From: Marinomonas rhizomae
GTDB lineage: Bacteria; Pseudomonadota; Gammaproteobacteria; Pseudomonadales; Marinomonadaceae
Length of the DNA: 64,000 nucleotides
Direction: 5' to 3'
Assembly: GCF_024397855.1 (NCBI RefSeq)
Contig: NZ_CP073343.1
Span: 1,488,001-1,552,000 of the forward strand
A model generated the notes under the pieces. It saw nothing but the letters and a program-made list of their open reading frames with translations. It searched no databases and had not been told where the DNA came from. Position 1 is the stretch's first letter. Every line of letters begins with the position of its first letter. Positions 55,297 through 63,918 of the stretch are shown in pieces. The position numbers and the translations under genes were made by a program.

Positions 55297-56175
55297 ATGA
55301 GTAATGTAAAAGTGGCCTGCGTTCAAATGTCGGTCAGTACAGACTTTCAAGCAAACTTAGATAATGCGGTGGCACAAGTAAGAGAAGCCGCTGCAAATCA
55401 GGCTAATATTATTTTGTTACAAGAATTGTTTATGGGGCCATACTTTTGTATTGATCAAAAGCCTGCTTATTTCGACTGGGCGCAACCTGTAAGCGATTGT
55501 TTGGCAATTCAGACTATGAGTAAGCTTGCGAAAGAGCTAGGTGTGGTCTTGCCTATTAGCTTTTTTGAACGCGATGGTAATGTTTTCTATAACTCTTTGG
55601 TAATGATTGATGCCAATGGTGATGTCATGGATTTGTATCGTAAAACGCACATTCCAGATGGCCCTGGCTACCAAGAAAAGTATTACTTCACACCAGGTAA
55701 TACTGGTGTGAAAGTTTGGGATACGCAGTTTGGTCGAATTGGCTGTGGTATCTGTTGGGATCAGTGGTTTCCAGAGTTAGCTCGTGAACTAGCACTAAAA
55801 GGGGCAGAACTTATTTTTTACCCTACAGCAATTGGCTCTGAACCGCCTTATCCGGAATGGGATTCTAAGGACCATTGGCAGCGGACCATGCAAGGGCATT
55901 CTGCCGCGAATATGGTGCCAGTTATTGCTGCAAACCGTATTGGACGAGAAGAAGGTGAAAATAGCTTTATCCAGTTCTATGGCTCTTCTTTTATGACTGA
56001 TGAAATGGGTGCTATGAAGTGTGTGGCTGGTCGAGACGAAAGTACTATCTTGTATTCTGAGTATGATTTAGAGGCAATTCGTAAAGCGCGTCAATCATTT
56101 GGTTTGTTTCGTGATCGCCGTCCGGATCGATATCAAGCGATTACTGCTGGTGCCGGTATTACTTGGGGAAAGTAA
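55297..56175 (+). CDS. aguB: N-carbamoylputrescine amidase
   Basis: Nitrilase-family amidase that converts N-carbamoylputrescine to putrescine. The 292 residues display the Glu-Lys-Cys triad: LLQELFMGPYF, YRKTHIPDGPGYQEKYYF and GCGICWDQWFPE. With speA it forms a two-gene operon for arginine to putrescine. The intermediate agmatine deiminase (aguA) is not in the window and must lie elsewhere for the route to close. Confidence 0.95.
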   Translation: MSNVKVACVQMSVSTDFQANLDNAVAQVREAAANQANIILLQELFMGPYFCIDQKPAYFDWAQPVSDCLAIQTMSKLAKELGVVLPISFFERDGNVFYNSLVMIDANGDVMDLYRKTHIPDGPGYQEKYYFTPGNTGVKVWDTQFGRIGCGICWDQWFPELARELALKGAELIFYPTAIGSEPPYPEWDSKDHWQRTMQGHSAANMVPVIAANRIGREEGENSFIQFYGSSFMTDEMGAMKCVAGRDESTILYSEYDLEAIRKARQSFGLFRDRRPDRYQAITAGAGITWGK

Positions 56176-56534
56176 GGTTAAAAGCAAAAAAGTGCCCGCA
56201 TAAAGCGGGCACAAAGCTTTCCTTATCCTTATTGATACAAAGGGGGAATATCAACAAGGTAGATCTATTTGCACTTGGCTTTTGGAAGCCTAAAGTTAGC
56301 GTATAAAATAGTGCAAGGCTTGTGTTTTTAACACCCTGACGGCAATGTAAAGCGAATTAAGTGCTTTGATTACAAGGCTAAGTAGAAGCACATCCTCGTC
56401 AGTATAGATCTGTCCAGAACTTAGGTATTAACTATAGTATGAGATTTTAACTCTGGCCTGAACTTTAAATAGATGCGAGCATATTATGCTTCTGCGGCTA
56501 GTTAAAAGATCCACCTATTTATTTTAGAGAGTCG
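56176..56534. other. 359-bp intergenic region with several hairpins
   Basis: No gene is seen. GTGCCCGC/GCGGGCAC (56192-56212) forms a strong hairpin just after aguB, without a T tract on the plus strand. TTGATA/TATCAA (56232-56254) has a loop with GGGGGA, and GGCT/AGCC (56277-56290) has a loop TTTGGA. Both loops carry GGA, as in CsrA/RsmA sites. TTGCACT/AGTGCAA (56269-56316) encloses the last one. A small RNA is possible but no firm promoter or terminator supports it. Confidence 0.4.
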
Positions 56535-57422
56535 ATGAACGTATTTAGTTCCCCTACAAAATTACCTTATTTTGCGATCATGTTGTCTAGTAAACTAATG
56601 TTGAATGACTTAACCTACCGCATTATGGCTGAAAAAATGCTCGAATTAGCGCAAGGCCAACCTGGCTACCTTGGTGCTGAATACGGTTCGGGAGAAATGG
56701 ATCTGCTGATGACTTATTGGCAAACGCAGCAAGCGGCCGAGGATTGGTTGAACCATGATATGCAGCGTAGAACTTTATCCATTGGTGAAAGTTTTTGGTA
56801 CGAAGAATATTCCTTAAAATTGTTCGAAGTGATGAAGGACATGTCATTTAAGTACTCTGATCAAGGTATACATGCTTCACGTTTCCCTCGGATTGTTACC
56901 GAAAGGGGCGTATTGAAAATATTAGACGAATCACAAGCCTCACTTTTGCATGATTATATCAATCAAGAAAAAGCCTTTCTTGCCCCATGGGAGCCTCTTA
57001 GAAACGATGGTTATTATTCCCTTGAAACGTGTCAATTGCGTGTTCGAGAAATGCGCCGAGACTTTTTAGAAGATAGAGGGGTTGTCCTTTGTTTTCTATC
57101 ACCTAACGAAGATAGAATGCTCGCCTATACAAATTACTCAAACATTATTCGTGGCGTCTTTCAGGCATGCAACCTTGGCTATAGTTTGCGAGAAAGCGAG
57201 CAAGGTAAGGGGATTATGCTGGAAGTTTTGCAAGCTGGAATAGATTACCTTCATAAGGAGCAACATATTGATCGTATTCAGGCGAGTTATATGCCAAGAA
57301 ATGCCCGAAGTGCAGCTGTGTTGAAGAAGCTAGGCTTTGATAAAGAAGGTGTTGCAAGGGATTATTTGAAAATTAATGGTCAATGGGAAGACCATATATT
57401 GACAGCATTAGTACTGCGTTGA
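56535..57422 (+). CDS. ABM domain fused to a GNAT acetyltransferase
   Basis: Two-domain protein of 295 residues. Residues about 10-98 look like an antibiotic-biosynthesis-monooxygenase (dimeric alpha-beta barrel) domain: YFAIMLSSKL, MAEKMLELAQGQPGYLGAEYGS, TYWQTQQAAEDWLNHDMQR and SFWYEEYSLKLFEV. Residues about 118-294 are a RimJ/RimL-type GNAT domain with YSLRESEQGKGIMLEVLQAGIDY (acetyl-CoA loop, Q/R-x-x-G-x-G/A-like) and MPRNARSAAVLKKLGF. The fusion partners are normally separate proteins. The substrate is unknown. Possible roles include small-molecule or protein N-acetylation. Confidence 0.82.
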   Translation: MNVFSSPTKLPYFAIMLSSKLMLNDLTYRIMAEKMLELAQGQPGYLGAEYGSGEMDLLMTYWQTQQAAEDWLNHDMQRRTLSIGESFWYEEYSLKLFEVMKDMSFKYSDQGIHASRFPRIVTERGVLKILDESQASLLHDYINQEKAFLAPWEPLRNDGYYSLETCQLRVREMRRDFLEDRGVVLCFLSPNEDRMLAYTNYSNIIRGVFQACNLGYSLRESEQGKGIMLEVLQAGIDYLHKEQHIDRIQASYMPRNARSAAVLKKLGFDKEGVARDYLKINGQWEDHILTALVLR

Positions 57423-57429
57423 AAGTGTT

Positions 57430-58164
57430 TTAGAGAGCTTCAGAGTTGGGCTTTGTAAGCAGTAATATTCGCCCTTTGGTATTTTGGGTTGTCATAACAG
57501 ACAATATAGTTATGCTTTCGGCGCTTGGATTTAAAATTGCTCTAGGCTCTTTTGAGGCAATGACTTTACCGTAAATAGGGCAGGCTTTAGATTCTCTTTT
57601 GTTATTAGAAATAAATGCCTTGCCATTTAATGGTAGCAGATATTGAGTGGCTGATTTTTGATAATAAAGTGTTTCTTTGAATTGAGGTGGATAGAGTTCT
57701 AACGCAATTTGTCCTGCTTCCCCATCCCAAAGTGGCCATGTTTTAATTTGGCTTCTTCCTAATGTTGAATCTACTGTGCCCGAAGATATTTTTTTAAGCG
57801 AGTCGCTTAACTCTGTTTGACCTTTGTTTATGAGTCTAATTAAACACAGCTCGACTGTTGGGGTAAGCAAGGTGACGCTGTTTACCGTTTGCGCAGCTAG
57901 CCAAACTCCCTGATGTTGCTTGAGGACTGTTTCTTGTTCACAATTTTGCTGCGCGCTTTGTTGTAAGTATAATTCTCCTCTAATTAGAAAGAGGAAGGTA
58001 TCAGCCTGATGGTGATAGAAACGGGTTGGTGTGTCGTTCTGAAACAGGTGTTCATGCGCAATAAAAAGATCATCTTGTTGATGAATGATTAAACGTTTAC
58101 TGGACTCCCCAAGGCTATAGTTTATTGGGTCGAGTGTATTTTGATCAGATAAGTTCACCATCAC
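57430..58164 (-). CDS. Possible bicupin protein
   Basis: The 244 residues have no confident family. The first half reads like a cupin (FYHHQADTFLFLIRGELYL then GVWLAA), and the second half may be another barrel (YYQKSATQYLLPLNGKAFI). Expected metal ligands are incomplete, with only a His-His pair in the first half. There is no signal peptide. It converges on the ABM-GNAT gene (7 bp apart) and diverges from parC by 178 bp. An ATG three bases downstream (58161) is an equal start. Confidence 0.62.
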   Translation of the reverse strand: MMVNLSDQNTLDPINYSLGESSKRLIIHQQDDLFIAHEHLFQNDTPTRFYHHQADTFLFLIRGELYLQQSAQQNCEQETVLKQHQGVWLAAQTVNSVTLLTPTVELCLIRLINKGQTELSDSLKKISSGTVDSTLGRSQIKTWPLWDGEAGQIALELYPPQFKETLYYQKSATQYLLPLNGKAFISNNKRESKACPIYGKVIASKEPRAILNPSAESITILSVMTTQNTKGRILLLTKPNSEAL

Positions 58165-58342
58165 GTACCTTTTTAATTATCGAACGTATTGAAACACGAG
58201 AATAGCGACCTTTCCATGATAATCTTACGATGAGTGTTGCAGTAAGTTGGGATGTTTCTTTATAGTTGAGCCCATATTAGTTTATGAAATCCGCATGCGC
58301 TGATAATTTGTCCATGCAAACGATTATAGAAGGAAAAATTCC

Positions 58343-60640
58343 TTGAGTGAGTTGTCAAATTTCGAGTCGAATGAAACCCTTTCATTAAAAGACTACACAG
58401 AAAAAGCGTACTTGAATTACTCCATGTACGTTATTTTGGATCGAGCCTTGCCGCATATCGGTGACGGTTTGAAGCCAGTTCAGCGTCGTATTATCTACGC
58501 GATGAGCGAGTTGGGGTTGAAGGCCACCGCCAAATATAAAAAATCGGCTCGTACTGTGGGTGATGTGCTAGGTAAATTCCATCCTCATGGTGACAGTGCG
58601 TGTTATGAAGCTATGGTGTTGATGGCTCAGCCTTTCTCATACCGTTATCCGCTTGTTGATGGTCAAGGTAACTGGGGTGCGCCAGATGACCCTAAATCTT
58701 TCGCGGCTATGCGTTACACCGAATCTCGTTTGTCAAAATACGCCGATGTCTTGTTAAGAGAAGTTAGCCAAGGCACGGTGGATTGGACACCTAATTTTGA
58801 CGGTACATTGCAAGAGCCATCTGTTTTGCCATCTCGTCTGCCTAACTTATTGTTGAATGGTACGACGGGTATTGCCGTTGGTATGGCAACGGATATTCCG
58901 CCACATAATTTGCGTGAAATTGGCGGTGCTTGTATTCACCTGCTTAATAATCCAAACGCAGAATTAGATGATCTGCTTAATTATGTTCAGGGCCCTGACT
59001 TTCCAACGGGTGGTGAAATAATAACGCCAAAAAGTGACATAGTTAAATTGTATGAAACCGGCAAAGGGCAGATTAAAGCGCGAGCACGTTTTACAATAGA
59101 AGAAGGCGAAATTGTCGTTAACGAATTGCCTCACCAGGTATCCGGTAGCAAGATACTAGAGCAAATTGCTGCGCAGATGCAGGCGAAAAAATTGCCTATG
59201 GTGGTGGATTTACGAGATGAATCAGACCATGAAAATCCGACTCGATTAGTGATTGTTCCGAAATCAAATCGTGTCGATATTGACTCGGTTATGACGCATC
59301 TTTTTGCAACGACCGATCTTGAAAAGTCCTATCGCGTTAATATGAACGTGATTGGCTTGGACGGTTTGCCTCAAGTTAAGCCCCTAAAGAACTTTTTATC
59401 TGAATGGTTGCGCTTTCGTATCGATGTGGTTCGTCGTCGTTTGCAGTTCCGCCTTGATAAAGTGAATAACCGTTTGCATATTTTAGAAGGTTTGTTAATT
59501 GCCTACTTAAATATCGATGAAGTCATTGAAATCATTCGTACGGAAGAAAAACCCAAAGTAGAGCTGATAGCTCGATTTGGTTTGAGTGACACGCAAGCCG
59601 AATCTATCTTAGAGTTAAAATTACGTCATCTTGCCAAGCTTGAAGAAATGCGTATCAAGGGCGAGCAAGACGAGTTGGAAAAAGAGCGTAAGCAATTAGA
59701 AGCGCTATTGTCTTCTGATCGTAAGTTGAAAAAACTCATTACTGAAGAGATTCAAGAAGCGATTGATGATTTTGGTGATGATCGTCGTACACCCATTGTG
59801 GCTCGCAAAGAGGCTCAAGCTTTTAGTGAAGAAGATTTGCTGTCTAATGATCCCATTACGGTAGTTATATCTAAGCAAGGCTGGATCCGTGCTGCTAAAG
59901 GCCATGATATTGATGTGAATGGTTTGAGCTACAAATCTGGCGACGAGTTCTTGGTTAGTACCAAAGGGCGTTCGAACCAGACACTTGTTTTGCTTGCATC
60001 TAATGGACGAACCTATTCGATTAAAGCGCATACCTTACCTTCTGCTCGTGGACAAGGTGAGCCAATTACTGGTCGTATTTCATTGGAAAAAGACGCCACT
60101 ATTGTCTCTGCTGTGTTGGATAGCGAAGAGGCTCATTACCTGATAGCAAGTGATGCGGGTTATGGTTTTGTTGCACAGCTAAAAGATCTATACGCTAAAA
60201 ATAAAGCGGGTAAAGCGACCTTGTCATTACCAAAAGGTGCTCAAGTAATGGCGCCGGTTTTGGTTCAAGATCCGACATTAGGTCGTGTTGTTGCTATCTC
60301 TAATGAAGGTCGTATGTTAGCGTTTGATGTTGTTTCGCTACCGCAGATGGCGAAAGGTAAAGGTAATAAAATGCTGAGTATTCCAAGTGCTCGTGCTGCT
60401 GATAGAGAAGAGTTAGTTATTGCGTTGGCGTGTGTTCAGCCAAATGATCTCTTGACGGCGTATGCTGGAAAACGCTTTATTTCCTTTACGGAAAAAGATC
60501 TTGAAGAATATCTAGGTGAACGTGGTCGTCGAGGCTTGAAGCTACCGAGAGGGCTTCAGCGTATAGATAGTCTTGAAGTCAAAGTAGGTGAAGGTAAGGT
60601 GGCTAAAGCGGATGATCCACCAAGCCAAGATTTGTTTTAA
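58343..60640 (+). CDS. parC: DNA topoisomerase IV subunit A, TTG start
   Basis: Breakage-reunion subunit of topoisomerase IV, which decatenates replicated chromosomes. The 765 residues align with E. coli ParC throughout: [26 protein letters not shown], the quinolone-determining [12 protein letters not shown] with wild-type Ser and Glu, and the active tyrosine in [12 protein letters not shown]. No GyrA box is present, which separates it from gyrase. It begins with TTG 58343, with AAGGA nine bases upstream and no nearby in-frame ATG. parE is not adjacent. A terminator follows. Confidence 0.96.
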   Translation: MSELSNFESNETLSLKDYTEKAYLNYSMYVILDRALPHIGDGLKPVQRRIIYAMSELGLKATAKYKKSARTVGDVLGKFHPHGDSACYEAMVLMAQPFSYRYPLVDGQGNWGAPDDPKSFAAMRYTESRLSKYADVLLREVSQGTVDWTPNFDGTLQEPSVLPSRLPNLLLNGTTGIAVGMATDIPPHNLREIGGACIHLLNNPNAELDDLLNYVQGPDFPTGGEIITPKSDIVKLYETGKGQIKARARFTIEEGEIVVNELPHQVSGSKILEQIAAQMQAKKLPMVVDLRDESDHENPTRLVIVPKSNRVDIDSVMTHLFATTDLEKSYRVNMNVIGLDGLPQVKPLKNFLSEWLRFRIDVVRRRLQFRLDKVNNRLHILEGLLIAYLNIDEVIEIIRTEEKPKVELIARFGLSDTQAESILELKLRHLAKLEEMRIKGEQDELEKERKQLEALLSSDRKLKKLITEEIQEAIDDFGDDRRTPIVARKEAQAFSEEDLLSNDPITVVISKQGWIRAAKGHDIDVNGLSYKSGDEFLVSTKGRSNQTLVLLASNGRTYSIKAHTLPSARGQGEPITGRISLEKDATIVSAVLDSEEAHYLIASDAGYGFVAQLKDLYAKNKAGKATLSLPKGAQVMAPVLVQDPTLGRVVAISNEGRMLAFDVVSLPQMAKGKGNKMLSIPSARAADREELVIALACVQPNDLLTAYAGKRFISFTEKDLEEYLGERGRRGLKLPRGLQRIDSLEVKVGEGKVAKADDPPSQDLF

Positions 60641-60658
60641 AAACTAAACTAATGCTAG

Positions 60659-60692
60659 AGTCTAGGGTTATGCCCTAGACTTTCGTTTTTTT
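60659..60692 (+). terminator. Terminator after parC
   Basis: AGTCTAGGG/CCCTAGACT around loop TTATG, followed by TTCG and seven T. Confidence 0.87.
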
Positions 60693-60760
60693 ATGAATCA
60701 AGTTTTCTGTACTGCATTTGTCATGTGAAATGGACTTACTTGAAATAAGAGGAGAAGAAT

Positions 60761-61234
60761 ATGAAAGGTAGTAAAAAAGTAATTGATAGTTTGAATACTT
60801 TGTTAGCGAATGAGTTGGCAGCAATCGATCAGTATTTCATTCATTCACGTATGTATGAAGATTGGGGCTTGAGCAAGCTTTATGAGCGTCTTAATCATGA
60901 AATGGAAGAGGAAACACAGCACTCAGATTGGCTTATTAAGCGAATTTTGTTTTTGGAAGGCGTGCCATGCATGACAAAACGTCGTGACTTATTAATTGGC
61001 TCTGATGTGCACTCTATGATGAGCAATGATTTAACTCTAGAGCTAGAAGTGGTTACTTGTGTTCGCGAAGCGATTGCTGTGTGTGAATCTGAAGGCGATT
61101 ATCAAACACGTGAGACCCTTGAAAAATTGTTGTTCGACACTGAAGAAGATCATGTTTATTGGTTGGAAAAACAGCTTGGTCTGATGGAAAAAATTGGCAT
61201 GCAGAACTATTACCAATCGCAGATGGGTAACTAA
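60761..61234 (+). CDS. bfr: Bacterioferritin subunit, ferroxidase type
   Basis: Iron-storage subunit of 157 residues with the four-helix ferritin fold. Ferroxidase ligands are all present by alignment to E. coli Bfr: E18 (ANELAAID), Y25, E51 and H54 (EETQHSD), E94 (LELEVV), E127 and H130 (EEDHVYW). The heme-ligand methionine at 52 is replaced by threonine. It follows AGGAGA and lies 11 bp upstream of a second bfr gene, so the two probably assemble into a mixed 24-mer in which this subunit oxidises iron. Confidence 0.94.
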   Translation: MKGSKKVIDSLNTLLANELAAIDQYFIHSRMYEDWGLSKLYERLNHEMEEETQHSDWLIKRILFLEGVPCMTKRRDLLIGSDVHSMMSNDLTLELEVVTCVREAIAVCESEGDYQTRETLEKLLFDTEEDHVYWLEKQLGLMEKIGMQNYYQSQMGN

Positions 61235-61245
61235 GGAGAAGTGCT

Positions 61246-61710
61246 ATGAAAGGGGATCGTGACGTAGTTACCAACCTTAATAAAGTATTGGCCAATGAAT
61301 TGGTTGGTATTAACCAATATTTTCTTCATGCTCGCATGTTTAAAGATTTTGGTTTTAGCGCGCTTGATAAAGCAGATTACAAAACTTCCATTCAAAAAAT
61401 GAAGAATGCAGATCGTTTGATTGAGCGCGTTTTGTTTTTAGAAGGTTTGCCGAACCTGCAAGACCTTGGTCGCCTGCGCATTGGTGAAAATAGCGAAGAA
61501 ATGATTTCGGCTAACTTAGAGTTTGAATTGGATACTTTGCCAGCACTTAAGGCAGCAATTGACTTGTGTGAGCAGAAAAAAGACTTTATGAGTCGTGATA
61601 CGCTGGAAAAAATATTAGAAGAGCAAGAAGAGCAAATTGATTGGCTTGAAACTCAGCAACACCTAATTGCCAGTTCTGGCATTGAAAATTACCTGCAATC
61701 TCAAATGTAA
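61246..61710 (+). CDS. bfr: Bacterioferritin subunit, heme-binding type
   Basis: Second bacterioferritin of 154 residues. It keeps the heme methionine (M52 in QKMKNAD) but has lost ferroxidase ligands: E51 is K, H54 is N, E127 is Q and H130 is Q by alignment to E. coli Bfr. It is thus complementary to the upstream subunit, a pattern known from paired bacterioferritins in several proteobacteria. Iron release would use heme and Bfd. Shine-Dalgarno AAGGAG lies just upstream. It converges with bfd 13 bp away. Confidence 0.94.
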   Translation: MKGDRDVVTNLNKVLANELVGINQYFLHARMFKDFGFSALDKADYKTSIQKMKNADRLIERVLFLEGLPNLQDLGRLRIGENSEEMISANLEFELDTLPALKAAIDLCEQKKDFMSRDTLEKILEEQEEQIDWLETQQHLIASSGIENYLQSQM

Positions 61711-61723
61711 TTCAATGCCGCAA

Positions 61724-61918
61724 TTAAGCTACTTGAACTTGGGTTTCAGCAATTTTGATTAACTCACTGTTCAGTAGTTTTTTTGCGCACTGACAGCATT
61801 TTCCGCACTGACTACCAATGCTGTGCTCTTTATATAGCTCGCGCATTGTCGTCGCACCATCTTGAATGGACGCTTTGATTTCTTTGTCTGATACTCGGTT
61901 ACAAATACAAACGTACAT
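61724..61918 (-). CDS. bfd: Bacterioferritin-associated ferredoxin Bfd
   Basis: Small [2Fe-2S] protein of 64 residues that docks on bacterioferritin and passes electrons through heme to release stored iron. The four cysteine ligands are C4 and C6 (MYVCICNR) and the pair in GSQCGKCCQCAKK. It faces the two bfr genes convergently. Fur-like sites upstream suggest it is made in iron starvation, the opposite condition from storage. Confidence 0.93.
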   Translation of the reverse strand: MYVCICNRVSDKEIKASIQDGATTMRELYKEHSIGSQCGKCCQCAKKLLNSELIKIAETQVQVA

Positions 61919-61966
61919 AAATGAAAATCACTCTCACTAATATTCTAATTATGAGATTCTATTTTT

Positions 61967-61985
61967 AATGTGAATGATTATCAAT
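61967..61985 (-). promoter_or_regulatory. Fur box upstream of bfd
   Basis: AATGTGAATGATTATCAAT matches the common 19-bp Fur form AATGATAATGATTATCATT at 16 positions. A weaker related sequence (GAAAATCACTCTCACTA, 61923-61939) lies next to the start codon. Confidence 0.7.
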
Positions 61986-62046
61986 AGGTAAAAATTTATC
62001 TATTTGTGCGGTTTGATAGTTTTTATTAGAGGTTTGTAGATTGGCC

Positions 62047-62087
62047 GTGCTGATAAGGCTAAATAGCGGGTTTAACCTTATCAGCAC
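62047..62087. repeat. 12-bp inverted repeat between frnE-like gene and bfd
   Basis: GTGCTGATAAGG (62047-62058) pairs perfectly with CCTTATCAGCAC (62076-62087), with TAAA/TTTA inside the loop. It lies 8 bp past the stop of the minus-strand DsbA-type gene, so it may be a terminator or mRNA-end stabiliser, but no T tract follows. Confidence 0.65.
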
Positions 62088-62094
62088 TATTGGA

Positions 62095-62736
62095 TTATAG
62101 CTCTTTTTCAGCGATGTCGGTCAGCACTTTGAGGAAAGATTCAGGGTCGTGAGCGCCATGAACCATGTATTTATCATTGATGACATAAGTAGGCACAGAA
62201 TGGATATCCAAGCTGCGTAGGTGTTGTAGCTTCTTCTCAGTAAGAGTTTTCGCTTCAGCGCTGAGTGCGTATTCTATATCAGCTTTTTTCATGCCAATGT
62301 TAACCGCTACTTCTTCAAGAATACTATTTGATCCTATGTCTTTCCCGTCTGTGAAATAAGCGTGGAAAGCCGCTAAGACAAATGGTGTAGCTAATCCTGA
62401 TTTACTCGCAGCAAGCACATATTGGTGGGCAAGCTTGGAGTTAGGGATGCGATCTTTTTCCGAAAAATTGAATTGAATACCCGCTTCAATACCGACTTGT
62501 TGAATGGCATGTGTGGCTTCATTTAGTTTTTCTGGGCTGCCAAAGCGCTCACCTAGATACGTTTCTCTATCAGCACCTTCTAACGGCATATCGGGATGCA
62601 GCTCAAAGGGCTGCCAGCGAATATCGATGCGGTAATCATCTCCCAATTGTTCAATTGCTTGTTTGAGGCGTGAGTAGCCCAAATAGCACCAAGGGCAAAC
62701 GACATCTGAAATAATGTCGATACGCAGGTCGGCCAT
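62095..62736 (-). CDS. DsbA family (FrnE-type) oxidoreductase
   Basis: Thioredoxin-fold protein of 213 residues with active-site CPWC (DVVCPWCYLGYSRL) and cis-proline loop SVPTYVIND. The inserted helical domain and lack of a signal peptide mark the cytosolic FrnE type and not periplasmic DsbA. FrnE proteins are reported as polyketide-related or stress-linked disulfide isomerases; the substrate here is unknown. It lies 33 bp downstream of the Tag-like gene and likely shares its transcript. Confidence 0.9.
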   Translation of the reverse strand: MADLRIDIISDVVCPWCYLGYSRLKQAIEQLGDDYRIDIRWQPFELHPDMPLEGADRETYLGERFGSPEKLNEATHAIQQVGIEAGIQFNFSEKDRIPNSKLAHQYVLAASKSGLATPFVLAAFHAYFTDGKDIGSNSILEEVAVNIGMKKADIEYALSAEAKTLTEKKLQHLRSLDIHSVPTYVINDKYMVHGAHDPESFLKVLTDIAEKEL

Positions 62737-62769
62737 GTGTTCTCCTAAAGAATAATAAAGTTAAAGTGT

Positions 62770-63444
62770 TTAATTGACGCTTAGCGCAATGCATTGGCTG
62801 ATTTCGGTATAAGAACGTCCGCTTTCTTTTTGCCAGTGATTAAATGCTGCTTGCGCGGCTTTCCACGCGGACTGAGTATCTCGTCCTGTAGTAATGATCT
62901 CATGTTGGCGTAAATAGCCCTCTACATCTCTTGTGAGCATGAAGGTGTCTTTGCCCATTGCTCTTAACGTGTAAGGGCCAGTGTTACCACCAAGACGAGC
63001 GCCATGTTTTTTTAAATAAGCCCATAAACCAATGATGTCGTCATTTGGCCAGTTGGCAACAAAGTTAGCGAATGAGCCATGAGTTGCCTGACACTCACTG
63101 ATCATTAATGCATTTTCTCGAATCGTCATTACTTTGCCGAAATTACGAATAATACGTACGTCTTTGGCTTTTTCTTCCCACATTTCGTCATGGATAAGTA
63201 GCATTTTTTCAATGTCGAAGCCGAAAAAGACCGTTTCGAAACCGGGCCATTTGTTGCGAACTACTTGCCAATTGATGCCAGATTGAAAGACTTTCTGAGA
63301 GAAGGCTGCAAGCCATCTATCGTCACTGTGTTTGCTTAGTTGCGCCGCACTAAGTGGAACAGAGAGCATAGCGTCTAGGTGTTTTTTTCCACCATGGCGA
63401 AGGGCTGCGCGTTCATAAATGGATTGAAAGAGTTCGTAATTCAT
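62770..63444 (-). CDS. DNA-3-methyladenine glycosylase I-like protein
   Basis: Helix-hairpin-helix fold protein of 224 residues similar to the Tag family (COG2818 type): FSQKVFQSGINWQVVRNKWPGF corresponds to the Tag segment Q-A-G-L-S-W, and IIRNFGKVMTIRENA to I-I-R-H-R-G-K. It lacks the N-terminal Cys and C-terminal His/Cys zinc ligands of E. coli Tag and has a different C-terminus. It may be a repair glycosylase with changed specificity. Promoter region faces the MITE 45 bp upstream. Confidence 0.75.
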   Translation of the reverse strand: MNYELFQSIYERAALRHGGKKHLDAMLSVPLSAAQLSKHSDDRWLAAFSQKVFQSGINWQVVRNKWPGFETVFFGFDIEKMLLIHDEMWEEKAKDVRIIRNFGKVMTIRENALMISECQATHGSFANFVANWPNDDIIGLWAYLKKHGARLGGNTGPYTLRAMGKDTFMLTRDVEGYLRQHEIITTGRDTQSAWKAAQAAFNHWQKESGRSYTEISQCIALSVN

Positions 63445-63489
63445 ATTGGACTCCTATTTTGTGGCGCCCAGTTTATCATAAGCCTTGCT

Positions 63490-63822
63490 CTAGGGAAGGT
63501 GCGAATAAGTCTACTAAGCCTCAGTCTTTCAGAGAAATCGTCAAATAAGGCGCGACTCTGAAGGAATGTAGGTACCTTTCAAAGAGTCGCAACGATATGT
63601 GGTCTGTTACTTTTAATAGTAAACTCTGAAAGACCCGCATGCCTACATGGATGTAGGTAATAAGGGCAATGCAGGAGCAATTGCCGAGGGCATGTCCTAA
63701 AAGCCTGTATTCTTTGTTGAGCACCTCGAAAATAGAACCACTATTCACATTCGCTACTCGCCTCGAATAACAGGCTTTTATCCACATGCTGAGACAAGAG
63801 GACTTGTTCGCACCTTCCCTAG
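63490..63822. mobile_element. IS5-type MITE with CTAG target duplication
   Basis: Terminal inverted repeats GGAAGGTGCGAATAAGTC (left, 63494-63511) and its complement GACTTGTTCGCACCTTCC (right, 63801-63818) differ at one base. Both are flanked by CTAG (63490-63493, 63819-63822), the typical 4-bp IS5 target duplication. The ends match those I recall for IS5 itself. The 325-bp body has no transposase. It is full of internal hairpins: GTCTTTCAGAG/CTCTGAAAGAC (63524-63534 and 63624-63634), GCGACTCT/AGAGTCGC (63552-63590), CCTACAT/ATGTAGG (63642-63657) and AAAAGCCTGT/ACAGGCTTTT. An 88-residue frame inside is treated as spurious. Confidence 0.88.
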
Positions 63823-63858
63823 ATAATGGCTGAGCAGATAACTTGTTTGGTATTTTAG

Positions 63859-63887
63859 TGATGGACGCTATGTGTTTGTCCTATAAT
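63859..63887 (+). promoter_or_regulatory. Candidate promoter of pdxJ
   Basis: A perfect TATAAT -10 (63882-63887) lies 31 bp upstream of the start codon. A weak TGATGG sits 17 bp upstream of it. The promoter lies just outside the MITE. Confidence 0.42.
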
Positions 63888-63918
63888 GCCAATAAATGAC
63901 CCTGTCGAGAGAAGTTGA

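Noticed and set aside
31173..60640. Quinolone resistance changes in gyrA and parC
   Set aside because: Both determining regions carry the sensitive residues ([10 protein letters not shown] and [10 protein letters not shown]).
63521..63787. An 88-codon frame on the minus strand inside the MITE
   Set aside because: It is confined to the palindrome-rich element, has no recognisable domain or good ribosome binding site, and runs through several inverted repeats. It is best explained as chance.
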